A stretch of 64,000 bases of DNA from assembly GCF_040544555.1 (NCBI RefSeq), contig NZ_JBEPKD010000001.1:1-64000 (forward strand). Direction: 5' to 3'. A program made the translations under genes and the position numbers. Within the stretch, counting starts at the first letter, position 1; every line of letters begins with the position of its first letter. Source of the stretch: Halalkalibacter oceani. Its GTDB lineage: Bacteria > Bacillota > Bacilli > Bacillales > Bacillaceae_D. Positions 50,252-58,478 of the stretch are shown here, piece after piece. The notes under the pieces are model-generated. The model saw nothing but the letters and a program-made list of their open reading frames with translations. It was not told the DNA's origin and made no database searches.

Positions 50252-50998
50252 CTATTGGTTCACGCCGAGGACGGCGACGTATTGATTGCCGAACGCCGGT
50301 GTAAACGCTGTGCCGTCCCAACTAAGCGGCGTTTGGACAAGCCCGAGACCATCGGCATTATACTGGCCGATAATGCGCTGCAGCGCATACAGCTCATAGA
50401 CGCCGTCTCCGTCGAAGTCAATCGGATAAAGCTGGTTCAACCCGGAAACAGACCCCTCCAGAGGGGTCTTTAATGTGCCGTCCGGATGATAAAGATCTGC
50501 CAGGTAGTCATGATCACGGTTGCTAATGTCGATGACGAAGGAAAGATGCAGCGTCTTGTTTGTCACCTCGATTCGGTAGTCGTTTTTGTAGATCACCTCA
50601 TAGTCATATAACCGGTCAAAAGCGTCATAGTCAAATAAAAGCACAGGCTGATTCTCGTAAAACGAATAGAGATAATAATAGCCGTAGCCGCCGCTCCCGC
50701 CTGAGTCCATGCTGATCAAAATATCATCGACATTCGCCCGTGAAAACGGGGCAAGGAACAGGCGCGGCTCGTAGCCTTGATCGGTCGAAAGGGCGACGCT
50801 GTGAAATTGATTCGTCCTTCCGTCCTGAATCACGAGCGTGACAGACGTGCTGTACGGACTGTCGTCGGACCGCTGCCCGATTAAATAAACATAGTCGACG
50901 ATAAAGTCTCCATTCACATCCCCTTCCGCATACGAAAAAACAAACGATTCACGCTGTTCGTTAGATTCGGTAGTAAATACCGGAAAATTGATCTTCAT
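50252..50998 (-). CDS. VCBS/FG-GAP-like repeat protein
   Basis: The 248-residue protein has calcium-binding-type turns DVNGDFIVDYVYLIG near 25 and DFDGDGVYELYAL near 205, typical of VCBS/FG-GAP beta-propeller blades, and a glycine- and tyrosine-rich stretch (SGGSGGYGYYYLYSFYE). There is no signal peptide at the chosen start ATG 50998, which follows AAGGAGAG. A leaderless protein of this type may be a spore-surface component; this is only inference. Its stop is 3 nt from the convergent TraB gene. Confidence 0.72.
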   Translation of the reverse strand: MKINFPVFTTESNEQRESFVFSYAEGDVNGDFIVDYVYLIGQRSDDSPYSTSVTLVIQDGRTNQFHSVALSTDQGYEPRLFLAPFSRANVDDILISMDSGGSGGYGYYYLYSFYENQPVLLFDYDAFDRLYDYEVIYKNDYRIEVTNKTLHLSFVIDISNRDHDYLADLYHPDGTLKTPLEGSVSGLNQLYPIDFDGDGVYELYALQRIIGQYNADGLGLVQTPLSWDGTAFTPAFGNQYVAVLGVNQ

Positions 50999-51100
50999 GC
51001 TTCCATCTCTCCTTACGCATCTTTCCGCTATTCTATGCGTCTGACGAGGAAGAGGGTCGCTTTTTTGTAAAAAAAGAGAGCTGCCGAAAAGCGTCATGAC

Positions 51101-51143
51101 GAAAAAGCTGCTGAAAAAGGATGATTTCCCTTTTCAGCAGCTT
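51101..51143 (-). terminator. Terminator of the DUF2188 gene
   Basis: AAGCTGCTGAAAA (51105-51117) pairs with TTTTCAGCAGCTT (51131-51143). On the minus strand it is followed by TTTTC. Confidence 0.78.
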
Positions 51144-51176
51144 CGCCATTTTGACGTGCCGGCAACTCCCATACGT

Positions 51177-51374
51177 CTAATACTGTCTTTCTTCAATGAT
51201 TTGATGCTGCTGATCAAGAATCAGAACCCGGCTCGGCTGATTTTCCCGCGCCAGCTCCTCCGCTGCCCGTATCGCTTCATCCTTTGAGGTGAAGCTGTCT
51301 TCAGGAGCGACATCCTCCAGCTTGACGAGCCAGCGCGATGCATCGGCATTTGGGGCCACGCTAAATTGCTTCAT
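51177..51374 (-). CDS. DUF2188 domain protein
   Basis: The 65-residue product has the DUF2188 pattern: a short strand RWLVKLEDVAP, then SFTSKDEAIRAAEELARENQ and the final strand SRVLILDQQHQIIEERQY. Family members are cytoplasmic and of unknown role, frequent in spore formers. AGGAGGCGAT lies upstream of the start. Confidence 0.82.
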   Translation of the reverse strand: MKQFSVAPNADASRWLVKLEDVAPEDSFTSKDEAIRAAEELARENQPSRVLILDQQHQIIEERQY

Positions 51375-51443
51375 CTGATCGCCTCCTTTTCTGTTCCGTT
51401 TCTGTCACCTTCCCGGTGGCGCTCCTTCATAAACGTAGTCGCC

Positions 51444-51887
51444 TTACTCGACGATCAGATAGGCGATCATTGGTCCGTTATTTTCGATATTGCTGTGAGC
51501 GGTGCAAATAAGGCGGTAGACGCCAGGCTCTGAAAAATGCAAATTAATCAGCGTTTCTTCTCCTTTTTTGACCGTTCCTTTTATGTCGGTTCCTTCCACA
51601 TAAAAAGGATGCTCCATCCCATTCACCCCGTAAATGCGCAAGGTGATGTCCTTGTCTTTTGGAATATACAATGTGCCAGGGTCCCAGCGGTACGCCTCGA
51701 GCTCATGCCCGTCCTCTGTCGTTGACTTAATTTCACTTGTCACCATATGGAGCTCAAAGATTTCACCAGCCCGTCCTGCGGTTTCAACTGAAGAACGGTC
51801 CTGCAGCACGTACCATAACACACTTGAGACGACGACCGCGAGCGCAAGCAGCAGCCAGCCTTTCCGTAAACGAATAACCATCTTCAT
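51444..51887 (-). CDS. Membrane-anchored cupredoxin
   Basis: The 147-residue protein begins with a basic tail and one membrane helix (about residues 10-28), so it is anchored with its domain outside. The cupredoxin fold has copper ligands His in MEHPFY near 93 and the Cys-x-x-His and Met set in CTAHSNIENNGPM near 128-140, as in the Cu-A/COX2-like and plastocyanin families. It probably carries electrons or copper at the cell surface. AGGAGA precedes the start. The flanking 51888-52118 holds only promoter-like AT-rich sequence. Confidence 0.85.
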   Translation of the reverse strand: MKMVIRLRKGWLLLALAVVVSSVLWYVLQDRSSVETAGRAGEIFELHMVTSEIKSTTEDGHELEAYRWDPGTLYIPKDKDITLRIYGVNGMEHPFYVEGTDIKGTVKKGEETLINLHFSEPGVYRLICTAHSNIENNGPMIAYLIVE

Positions 51888-52118
51888 TCTCCTTTCTTAA
51901 ACAAGCCCTGCTATATACATATGCAAGGAATGAAGGGAAACTTGTCTATTATTTTTGCCGGATTTCCAAAGTGGGGGAGGTGCTCAGTCAAGAACGGACA
52001 GCTCTAGCGCCAACCATCTCCGACGACCCTTGCAATCTCGTTTTTTTCTGCTAAGTAAGGTATAATAAAAAAGAATGACGAAACGCTATTTACTTGAAGT
52101 GAAAGTGAGTGTTAAGCA

Positions 52119-52835
52119 ATGGGTCGTAAATGGAATAATATCAAGGAAAAGAAGGCATCAAAGGATGCGAATACGAGCCGGATTTATGCGAAGTTCGGCC
52201 GTGAAATTTATGTCGCCGCCAAGCAGGGCGAGCCGGATCCGGAGTCGAATCAGGCGTTAAAGGTCGTGCTGGAGCGCGCCAAAACGTATAATGTGCCAAA
52301 GGCGATCATTGAACGCGCGTTGGAGAAGGCAAAGGGCGGCTCAGAGGAGAACTACGATGAACTGCGCTATGAAGGCTTCGGCCCGAACGGCTCAATGGTG
52401 ATCGTCGATGCGCTGACGAATAATGTCAACCGAACGGCAGCAGAGGTTCGGGCGGCGTTCAGTAAAAACGGCGGCAATATGGGTGTGAGTGGCTCGGTCA
52501 GCTATATGTTCGATGCGACTGCCGTGTTTGGCATTGAAGGGAAGACGGAGGAAGAGATGCTGGAATTGCTGATGGAAGCCGATGTCGATGTTCGTGATCT
52601 ATTTGAAGAAGATGATTCGGTTATTATTTATGCGGATCCCGCTCAGTTCCATGCCGTGCAGGAGGCATGCAGGCAGGCCGGCATTACTGATTTTACGGTC
52701 GCGGAATTGACGATGCTTGCGCAAAATGATGTGACCCTTGATGCTGATGCGCAGGCCCAATTTGAAAGAATGATTGATGTTCTTGAAGATTTGGAGGACG
52801 TCAAGCAGGTTTACCATAATGTCGATCTCGATTAA
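52119..52835 (+). CDS. YebC/PmpR-family protein (YeeI-like)
   Basis: The 238-residue protein has the YebC family pattern: MGRKWNNIKEKKASKDAN, RIYAKFGREIYVAAKQG-DP, KAIIERALEKAKG and the central YEGFGPNGSMVIVDALT. YebC-like proteins act as regulators or relieve ribosome stalling at proline stretches. The short type here resembles YeeI of B. subtilis. The ribosome binding site is weak (GAAAGTGAGTG). A terminator follows. Confidence 0.92.
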   Translation: MGRKWNNIKEKKASKDANTSRIYAKFGREIYVAAKQGEPDPESNQALKVVLERAKTYNVPKAIIERALEKAKGGSEENYDELRYEGFGPNGSMVIVDALTNNVNRTAAEVRAAFSKNGGNMGVSGSVSYMFDATAVFGIEGKTEEEMLELLMEADVDVRDLFEEDDSVIIYADPAQFHAVQEACRQAGITDFTVAELTMLAQNDVTLDADAQAQFERMIDVLEDLEDVKQVYHNVDLD

Positions 52836-52847
52836 CGAGTCAACTTG

Positions 52848-52882
52848 GCAGTATAGTCTTTAGCAGGCTGTACTGCTTTTTT
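52848..52882 (+). terminator. Terminator of the YebC-family gene
   Basis: GCAGTA (52848-52853) pairs with TACTGC (52871-52876), followed by six T. Confidence 0.8.
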
Positions 52883-53036
52883 GCTATGGTTGAAAAACAG
52901 GGGGAATTCGCATCACGCCGGACCTGCCTGAGAAAAATAGGTAATGAGCACAGTGAGAAAAAACAGGGTGTTTGATCAGCCTGATAATTTGGTATGGTTA
53001 TAGAAGAGGATAACGGTCAAAAGGAAGGACGAAGAG

Positions 53037-54695
53037 ATGTTAAGACGAAAAATGCGCCATTTGTCAAGGTATCAGGAGATAGCTACGGCCTTGTTTCATT
53101 ACGGCTTCGGCCATATTGTCCGTGATTTGGGCCTGATGGACCAGGTGAGGAGGAAGTCTGGCAGGAAACCGGAGAGCGACGCTTCGATGGCGAAACGAAT
53201 CCGCCTTTTGCTGGAAGAACTGGGGCCGACTTTTGTTAAACTCGGACAGGTGGCGAGTACGCGATCTGACTTATTTCCGCCGATGATTATTAGTGAACTG
53301 GAAACGCTGCAGGATCATGTGCCAAGCTTTCCTTTTCAGGAGGTGAAGGGCATTATTGAAGCCGAACTGCAAGCATCATTGCCGGCTTGCTTTGCCTCTT
53401 TCGATGAACAGCCACTTGCCGCGGCGTCGATTGGACAGGTGCATCGGGCGACGCTGATAAGTGGGGAGGAGGTCGTCGTCAAAGTGCGCCGGCCAATGAT
53501 TGAGCGCCTGATCGAAACGGATCTTGAAATTATCGCTGATTTGCTCGTGATGGCCGAGGACCGCCTCAGCTGGGTCGCGCAGTTTCAGCTTGTCGAGCTG
53601 TTTGACGAATTTGCGAAAGTGCTGCGCCAGGAGCTTAATTTCGTGATTGAGGCCGATAATACCGAGCGGATTCGCAAGCAGAGCATGGAAAGCGGTTATA
53701 TTTCAGCACCGCGGATCTACAGTGATTATTCTACGAAAAAGGTGCTGACGCAGTCGTTTATTGATGGAGTGAAAGTAACAGAGGCGACAAAAGCAGCCGG
53801 CTATCAGCCTAAACGGATAGCCGAACAATTCGCCAAAGGGATGTTTGAGCAAATGTTTGTCCACGGCTTTTTTCACGGGGATCCTCATCCAGGGAATGTA
53901 TTTGTCACGAAAGCGAACAAGGTCGTCTTGATTGACTTTGGCATGGTCGGCCGGCTTTCGCGTCGGATGCGGCAGGAGCTGGCACTGCTGTTGATCGGCC
54001 TTTACAAGCGCGATACAAACAAAGTGCACCGCGCCCTGATCGGGATGGAAATTTTACGGGAGGACAGTGACCAGGAGCTGATTTGGGACGACCTCGAGCA
54101 GCTGCGGATCAAATATGCGACGATGGAAATAAGCGAGATCAGCCTGGCAAACGCCTTGCAGGAAATCTTCGATATTGCCCACAAGCATCGCTGTCTCGTC
54201 CCATCGTCCTTAACGGTGCTGCTGAAATCAATCCTTTCCATTGAGCGCCTGCTGGCAACGTTGGCGCCGCAGCTTCGCATTATTGATATTATCGAGCCGT
54301 TTGGCCACGATCTGGTCAGAGAGCGTTATGATCCGATCCGCGCCGCAAAGCAGATGCAGGAAGAGACAATTGATTTACTCAGGACGTTGCGCTACTTGCC
54401 GAAGGAGCTGCAACACGTGATCCGTGCCGCGCGGCGCAATGAACTGGAAATGAAAATGTCGATTTCCGAGCTCGATCAGCTGAACCATAAAATTGATCAG
54501 ATTACGAATAAGCTTTCGTTTTCGATCGTGCTTTTATCGTTCAGCATCATTATGGCGGCGGTGATTGTCGGAGGTTCACTCACGGCGGAGCAGACGATTC
54601 TGTCGCGCCTGCCTTCGCTCGAAATCGGGCTTGGGATCGCCTCGTTTCTCTTTCTCTGGATCATTTGGGCGATCGTCCGCTCTGGAAGATTTTAA
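53037..54695 (+). CDS. UbiB/ABC1-family atypical kinase
   Basis: The 552-residue protein has the UbiB kinase-like fold: KLGQVASTRSDLFPP near 68 (the KxGQ motif that covers the active site), Ala-rich nucleotide loop AAASIGQVHRA near 130, the KVRRP Lys, HGDPHPGN near 283 and IDFGMVG near 305, then two C-terminal membrane helices (about 500-548). In bacteria UbiB assists quinone synthesis or lipid homeostasis; bacilli use menaquinone, so the partner here is open. GGAAGGACG precedes ATG 53037. Confidence 0.9.
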   Translation: MLRRKMRHLSRYQEIATALFHYGFGHIVRDLGLMDQVRRKSGRKPESDASMAKRIRLLLEELGPTFVKLGQVASTRSDLFPPMIISELETLQDHVPSFPFQEVKGIIEAELQASLPACFASFDEQPLAAASIGQVHRATLISGEEVVVKVRRPMIERLIETDLEIIADLLVMAEDRLSWVAQFQLVELFDEFAKVLRQELNFVIEADNTERIRKQSMESGYISAPRIYSDYSTKKVLTQSFIDGVKVTEATKAAGYQPKRIAEQFAKGMFEQMFVHGFFHGDPHPGNVFVTKANKVVLIDFGMVGRLSRRMRQELALLLIGLYKRDTNKVHRALIGMEILREDSDQELIWDDLEQLRIKYATMEISEISLANALQEIFDIAHKHRCLVPSSLTVLLKSILSIERLLATLAPQLRIIDIIEPFGHDLVRERYDPIRAAKQMQEETIDLLRTLRYLPKELQHVIRAARRNELEMKMSISELDQLNHKIDQITNKLSFSIVLLSFSIIMAAVIVGGSLTAEQTILSRLPSLEIGLGIASFLFLWIIWAIVRSGRF

Positions 54696-54755
54696 TCACG
54701 AAGAAGAAACGTTAACCGACGAACGGGCGTCTCATCACATAAAGGGGGGATCGAG

Positions 54756-55421
54756 ATGAAAAAGGGTATGATTCTGCTTTTATTGGTGGTGGGCGGCTGC
54801 TCGTCTCAGGTGCAAAAACTGGAAACCTGCCCGAATGAGATCAATGAATGGGCCGATGTGTTGATGTATAACGATATCGAATATATTGGATTGGGAAAGG
54901 AGGGGGGGCAGCGTCAAAAAGGAGAAAAGCTTGGTGAAGTATCCTTTCAACTTGCTGACCAGGCCTGCGCCGATCATCAAATCGAAAATGGCGATGCTGC
55001 TTTTCTGCCGGAAGGAACTGAGATTTTTGAAAGCGTCGGCTACCGGCCTGATTTCCGGCTGATCGCCGGGGGACGACTTTTTCAAGTACATAGAAATGAA
55101 GCGGCCGAGACAATAAAGGAGCTGTACGACATCGAAGGAAAAGTGACGAAGCTTAGTCGGGAAAGCGGCAATGATGGTAGCCAGATGTACGATTACAGTG
55201 AGGAAGAAACAATCGCTTTTATCGAGGATTTTCTTTCTCTGGCTTATGTTGGCTTTGATGGAATCTATTCTGACATTGCATATAGCAATCCGGTTTTTTT
55301 GCGGCTTCACCTTGAGGATGGCTCTTCTTTTCGCATTTCCTACTGGCTTGACGCCAATGCGGTCAACCCGGGAGCGTACGCGACAGACAGAATGAAATCG
55401 ATCATAATAGAAGGAGGATGA
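54756..55421 (+). CDS. Lipoprotein of unknown function
   Basis: The 221-residue product has a clear lipobox (LLLVVGGC, cleavage before Cys15). The mature part has mixed sheet, with LPEGTEIFESVGYRPDFRLIAGG near 85 and YWLDANAVNPGAYA near 205. I do not recognise the family; it recalls small bacilli lipoproteins of unknown role. AAGGGGGGATCG precedes the start, 60 nt after the UbiB gene, so co-transcription is possible. Confidence 0.8.
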   Translation: MKKGMILLLLVVGGCSSQVQKLETCPNEINEWADVLMYNDIEYIGLGKEGGQRQKGEKLGEVSFQLADQACADHQIENGDAAFLPEGTEIFESVGYRPDFRLIAGGRLFQVHRNEAAETIKELYDIEGKVTKLSRESGNDGSQMYDYSEEETIAFIEDFLSLAYVGFDGIYSDIAYSNPVFLRLHLEDGSSFRISYWLDANAVNPGAYATDRMKSIIIEGG

Positions 55422-55510
55422 GGATAGCCTCCGGCAATCGAGCACGCGCGGCAGACAGAATATGGTATGATGGAGTTGACCTACTAGACTAGAGAAAGAA
55501 GGCGAAATGA

Positions 55511-56458
55511 TTGCAGGCCGTATTCAACAAACTGAAGCAGTCCCCCTATCTGCTGCTTGTGCTGGCTACTTTTTTTTGGGGAACGAATTTTGCATTTAGC
55601 CGGATGGTGATCGAGGAAATCCCGCCAATTCAGCTTTCTGTAATAAGGTGGCTGATTGTCAGTATTGTCTTTTTGCCATTCGTTATCAATGAGGTGAAGG
55701 CGAATAAAGCGATCCTTAAGGCAAATTGGAAGGTACTGATTCTGCTGGCGATTACCGGCGTCGGCGGCTTTAATACGCTATTATATATTGCGATACAATA
55801 TACGACATCGATTAACGCATCGCTCGTGAATTCGCTCTCACCGTTGCTGATTGTCGTACTATCGGTCATGTTTTTGAAGGAGAGGATTGTCCCCTGGCAG
55901 TTCGTCGGGATTGTCGTCTCACTTGCCGGCGTCGTTGTCGTGGTAACTGGCGGCAGCATGGAAGCGATTGTTGCGCTGCGGATCAATCCGGGTGATGTGA
56001 TCGTTGTCGCTGCGGTGATCTGCTGGTCGATTTATTCGGTGCTGATGAAGCGGTTCGGGGTCGATCTGCCGAAAAAAGCGACTTTTTTGATCACAATCTA
56101 TATTGCGATTGCTTGTCTGATTCCGTTCGCGCTTTTCGAGCGGACCTATGAGCCGCTCGAGCTGACGTCGCTATCACCTTCGCTTATGCTGACAGTCGTC
56201 TATCTCGCCTTGTTTCCGGGGTTTCTCTCTTTTATTTGCTGGAACGAGGGCGTGATGCAGGTCGGACCGGGCAGAGCGTCCAACTATTTGCATATGATCG
56301 TCCTGTTCACGACGGTGCTCGCCGTGCTGTTTACCGGAGAAAGCCTGGCGAAAGCACAGCTGATCGGCGGCATCCTGATTTTAACCGGGGTCATTCTAGC
56401 CTCCAATCCGCAATTTCTCTCGCGGAAAGGGAAGGCGGAGAGAAGAGCGGTATCCTAG
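55511..56458 (+). CDS. EamA-family (DMT) exporter
   Basis: The 315-residue protein has ten membrane helices and two EamA repeats. The first begins LLVLATFFWGTNFAFSRMVIEEIPPIQL near residue 14; the second includes VIVVAAVICWSIYSVLMKR near 165. Such proteins export amino acids or other metabolites. TTG 55511 is taken, 9 nt after AGAAGG; no in-frame ATG is suitable. The C-terminus is basic. Confidence 0.87.
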   Translation: MQAVFNKLKQSPYLLLVLATFFWGTNFAFSRMVIEEIPPIQLSVIRWLIVSIVFLPFVINEVKANKAILKANWKVLILLAITGVGGFNTLLYIAIQYTTSINASLVNSLSPLLIVVLSVMFLKERIVPWQFVGIVVSLAGVVVVVTGGSMEAIVALRINPGDVIVVAAVICWSIYSVLMKRFGVDLPKKATFLITIYIAIACLIPFALFERTYEPLELTSLSPSLMLTVVYLALFPGFLSFICWNEGVMQVGPGRASNYLHMIVLFTTVLAVLFTGESLAKAQLIGGILILTGVILASNPQFLSRKGKAERRAVS

Positions 56459-56465
56459 AAGCTAA

Positions 56466-56507
56466 AGTGGCTGGACAAAAGGATGTTTTTCCTTTCGCCC
56501 AGCCACT
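56466..56507 (+). terminator. GGCTGGG-family hairpin H6
   Basis: AGTGGCTGGACAAAAGG pairs with CCTTTCGCCCAGCCACT (small mismatches), with TTTTT at the loop. It follows the EamA gene by 8 nt. Confidence 0.7.
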
Positions 56508-56564
56508 AACGTATATAGTTTTCGGGTTGAATTGAAGAAGAGCGACGGCTTCGCGCGTTGCATT

Positions 56565-56598
56565 GTAACGGCTCCGCACACCGCTTTTAAGAAAAGCC
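56565..56598 (+). repeat. Short dispersed repeat GTAACGGCT-family, copy C
   Basis: GTAACGGCTCCGCACACCGC is followed by TTTTAAGAAAAGCCG. It shares most positions with copy B at 9158. A related GCGACGGCTTCGCGCG piece lies 25 nt upstream, so the element may be tandem here. It ends 14 nt before the mtnD stop. Confidence 0.6.
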
Positions 56599-56612
56599 GC
56601 TGTACGGTTTTC

Positions 56613-57155
56613 TTATTTACTTCCCTCAAACTCAGGATCAGCAAAAGGATGAGCAACCCAGCCTTCCGGATCAATGAACAAGCGGACGGCGACGACCTGG
56701 CGCTCTTCCGAGAGGGTGAAGAAGTGCGGGATGTTGACCGGAACGGAAATGACGTCTCCTGGTGTGAGGTTGACATCGAAATAGCCGGTTTCTGCCCCTT
56801 TAATGACAAAAGTCCCTGATCCGGCTGTAATCGCCCGTACTTCGTCTTCGGTATGAGTGTGGACCTGCTCGAACTTTTTCAACAGCTTGTCGAGGTCGGG
56901 CGTGTCATTATTTAACGAGATGACATCCCATTTTTGATAGCCGCGGCGTTCGGCAAGGGAACGAATGTCTTCGTCAAATGTCGCCAGCACCTCTTCCTTA
57001 TCGCCATCTGTCAGATGGCAAACCCCTTGCAAACGCTCAGGCAGCTTGCTCGTATCCCAGTGCTCATAAAGAACGTCCTGACTTGCTAAAAAGCTGCGCA
57101 CCTCTTCTTCTCCGTGAATGACTTCTCCTGTGTTACGAATTTGAATTTCAGCCAT
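56613..57155 (-). CDS. mtnD: Acireductone dioxygenase MtnD
   Basis: MtnD oxidises acireductone to 2-keto-4-methylthiobutyrate in methionine salvage; nickel instead of iron leads to a CO-producing off-pathway. The 180-residue cupin has the metal ligands in EQVHTHTEDEVRAI near 98-105 (two His, one Glu) and the fourth His in NIPHFFTL near 140. ATG 57155 follows AAGGAGG at 8 nt. It is the last gene of mtnWXBD. Confidence 0.95.
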   Translation of the reverse strand: MAEIQIRNTGEVIHGEEEVRSFLASQDVLYEHWDTSKLPERLQGVCHLTDGDKEEVLATFDEDIRSLAERRGYQKWDVISLNNDTPDLDKLLKKFEQVHTHTEDEVRAITAGSGTFVIKGAETGYFDVNLTPGDVISVPVNIPHFFTLSEERQVVAVRLFIDPEGWVAHPFADPEFEGSK

Positions 57156-57178
57156 TTGATTTTCCTCCTTCAATATGG

Positions 57179-57796
57179 TTATTTTCTTAAAGCCAGCATC
57201 TTAAGATGATAGCTGAATAAAAACTCAAAAGCTTCCAAATGTTTTTTCGCTTCAAAGCCATTTCGTCCCCAGGCGGTGATACCGTGGTTGCGAATGAGCA
57301 CTCCGTAGATGCCTGGAGCGATCCGTTCGGCGACCGCGTCTCCCAAGCGGGGGAGATCGGCGTAATTTTTAACAATCGGCACGGTGATCTCGCCATCCTC
57401 ATCCCAAATGTTAAACGCTTTGATCAGCTCCTGACGACGGAAGGTGATTTCACCTTGTTCGCCGTACAGCTCTGAGATGACATTGTTGTCAATCGTATGA
57501 ACATGAAGCGAGCAGCCGGCATCGGTTTTTTCGTAAATTCGTTGATGAAGCACCGTTTCTGCTGATGGCTTGAGATGAGTTTCCTCAAGCGGTTGGCCGT
57601 TGCCGCCGACTAGTAAAAAATCCTCGGCTGTCCGTTTTCGTTTGTCTTTGCCACTTGCGGTGACAAGGAAAGAGAGCGGCGAGTCGCTGACCTTGATCGA
57701 CAAATTTCCGCTTGTGCCCGGGAACCAGTCGCGGGCGGCCAGTTCATCTTTAATGTCAGCAAGCTCATTCCATTTTTCCTGTACTGCTTCACTCAT
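57179..57796 (-). CDS. mtnB: Methylthioribulose-1-phosphate dehydratase MtnB
   Basis: MtnB dehydrates methylthioribulose-1-phosphate. The 205-residue class II aldolase fold protein has the GTSGNLSIKV start region near 28, phosphate and zinc motif CSLHVHTID near 95 with its His-x-His, and a third ligand in IRNHGITAWG near 170. Start overlaps the mtnX end by 8 nt, which shows coupling. Sequence matches the B. subtilis enzyme through the last helix. Confidence 0.95.
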   Translation of the reverse strand: MSEAVQEKWNELADIKDELAARDWFPGTSGNLSIKVSDSPLSFLVTASGKDKRKRTAEDFLLVGGNGQPLEETHLKPSAETVLHQRIYEKTDAGCSLHVHTIDNNVISELYGEQGEITFRRQELIKAFNIWDEDGEITVPIVKNYADLPRLGDAVAERIAPGIYGVLIRNHGITAWGRNGFEAKKHLEAFEFLFSYHLKMLALRK

Positions 57797-58478
57797 TGAT
57801 GCTCACTCCTTTTTTCGCTTTCAGCCCGGCTATCACTTCATGGAAGGACGAGAAAGCCGTATGACGGAGGCCAAGCTCCTGACATTTCTCAAGCAGAAAG
57901 TCATCACAGGCGAACACTTCATCGGCGAGCTTGGCTGCCTCCAGGTCGGTAATTGAATCGCCGATAACGATTCTATAATAATCCTCGGCGGAATACTGCC
58001 GCAAAATCGACGGCTTGCAGCAGCCGCAATCATTTGTGCAGTCAGCGTCGCAGGCGTGAGGCCAGAGAATCTCGATCGTCTCGCCGCTGAAGTCGCTGCC
58101 GTTGCAATAAAGGTTATCAGTCAGCTTGTAGGGAGCGAGCATCGGTTCGACGAAAAAGTCAATTCCGCCGCTGACGACGTTAAAGTCGAAGCCGTACTCC
58201 TTCGTAAAGTCCAGCAGCTGCTGAAAGCCTTCGCGTATCGTCGCCTGCCGCTGCACAAAGGCAATGATCTCCGCTTTTCGTTCCACCGGAATGAGAGAAA
58301 ACAGCGCGCCGACTCCTTCGCGTATCGAAATCCGCTGGGCGAGGATTTCGTCCTTAATCTGCTCCCAGCCGGGCGGGGCGAATTCCTTCATAATCGCGAT
58401 AATATTGTCCTTAGTGGTGATCGTGCCGTCAAAATCACAGAAAATGATCGGCTTTCGTCCGTCAATTGAACTCATCAT
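57789..58478 (-). CDS. mtnX: 2-Hydroxy-3-keto-5-methylthiopentenyl-1-phosphate phosphatase MtnX
   Basis: MtnX removes phosphate from the enol product of MtnW. The 229-residue HAD phosphatase has the nucleophile motif FCDFDGTIT near 15, the VVSGGIDFF loop near 95, a Cys-rich insert (HACDADCTNDCGCCKPS) also found in B. subtilis MtnX, and GDSITDLEAAK near 180. Tandem ATGs at 58478 and 58475 overlap the mtnW stop (ATGATGA). Either start is possible. Confidence 0.94.
   Translation of the reverse strand: MMSSIDGRKPIIFCDFDGTITTKDNIIAIMKEFAPPGWEQIKDEILAQRISIREGVGALFSLIPVERKAEIIAFVQRQATIREGFQQLLDFTKEYGFDFNVVSGGIDFFVEPMLAPYKLTDNLYCNGSDFSGETIEILWPHACDADCTNDCGCCKPSILRQYSAEDYYRIVIGDSITDLEAAKLADEVFACDDFLLEKCQELGLRHTAFSSFHEVIAGLKAKKGVSINE

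Noticed and set aside
54780..55445. 221-codon minus-strand frame opposite the lipoprotein gene
   Set aside because: The plus-strand frame has a clean lipobox and binding site; the minus frame is its shadow.
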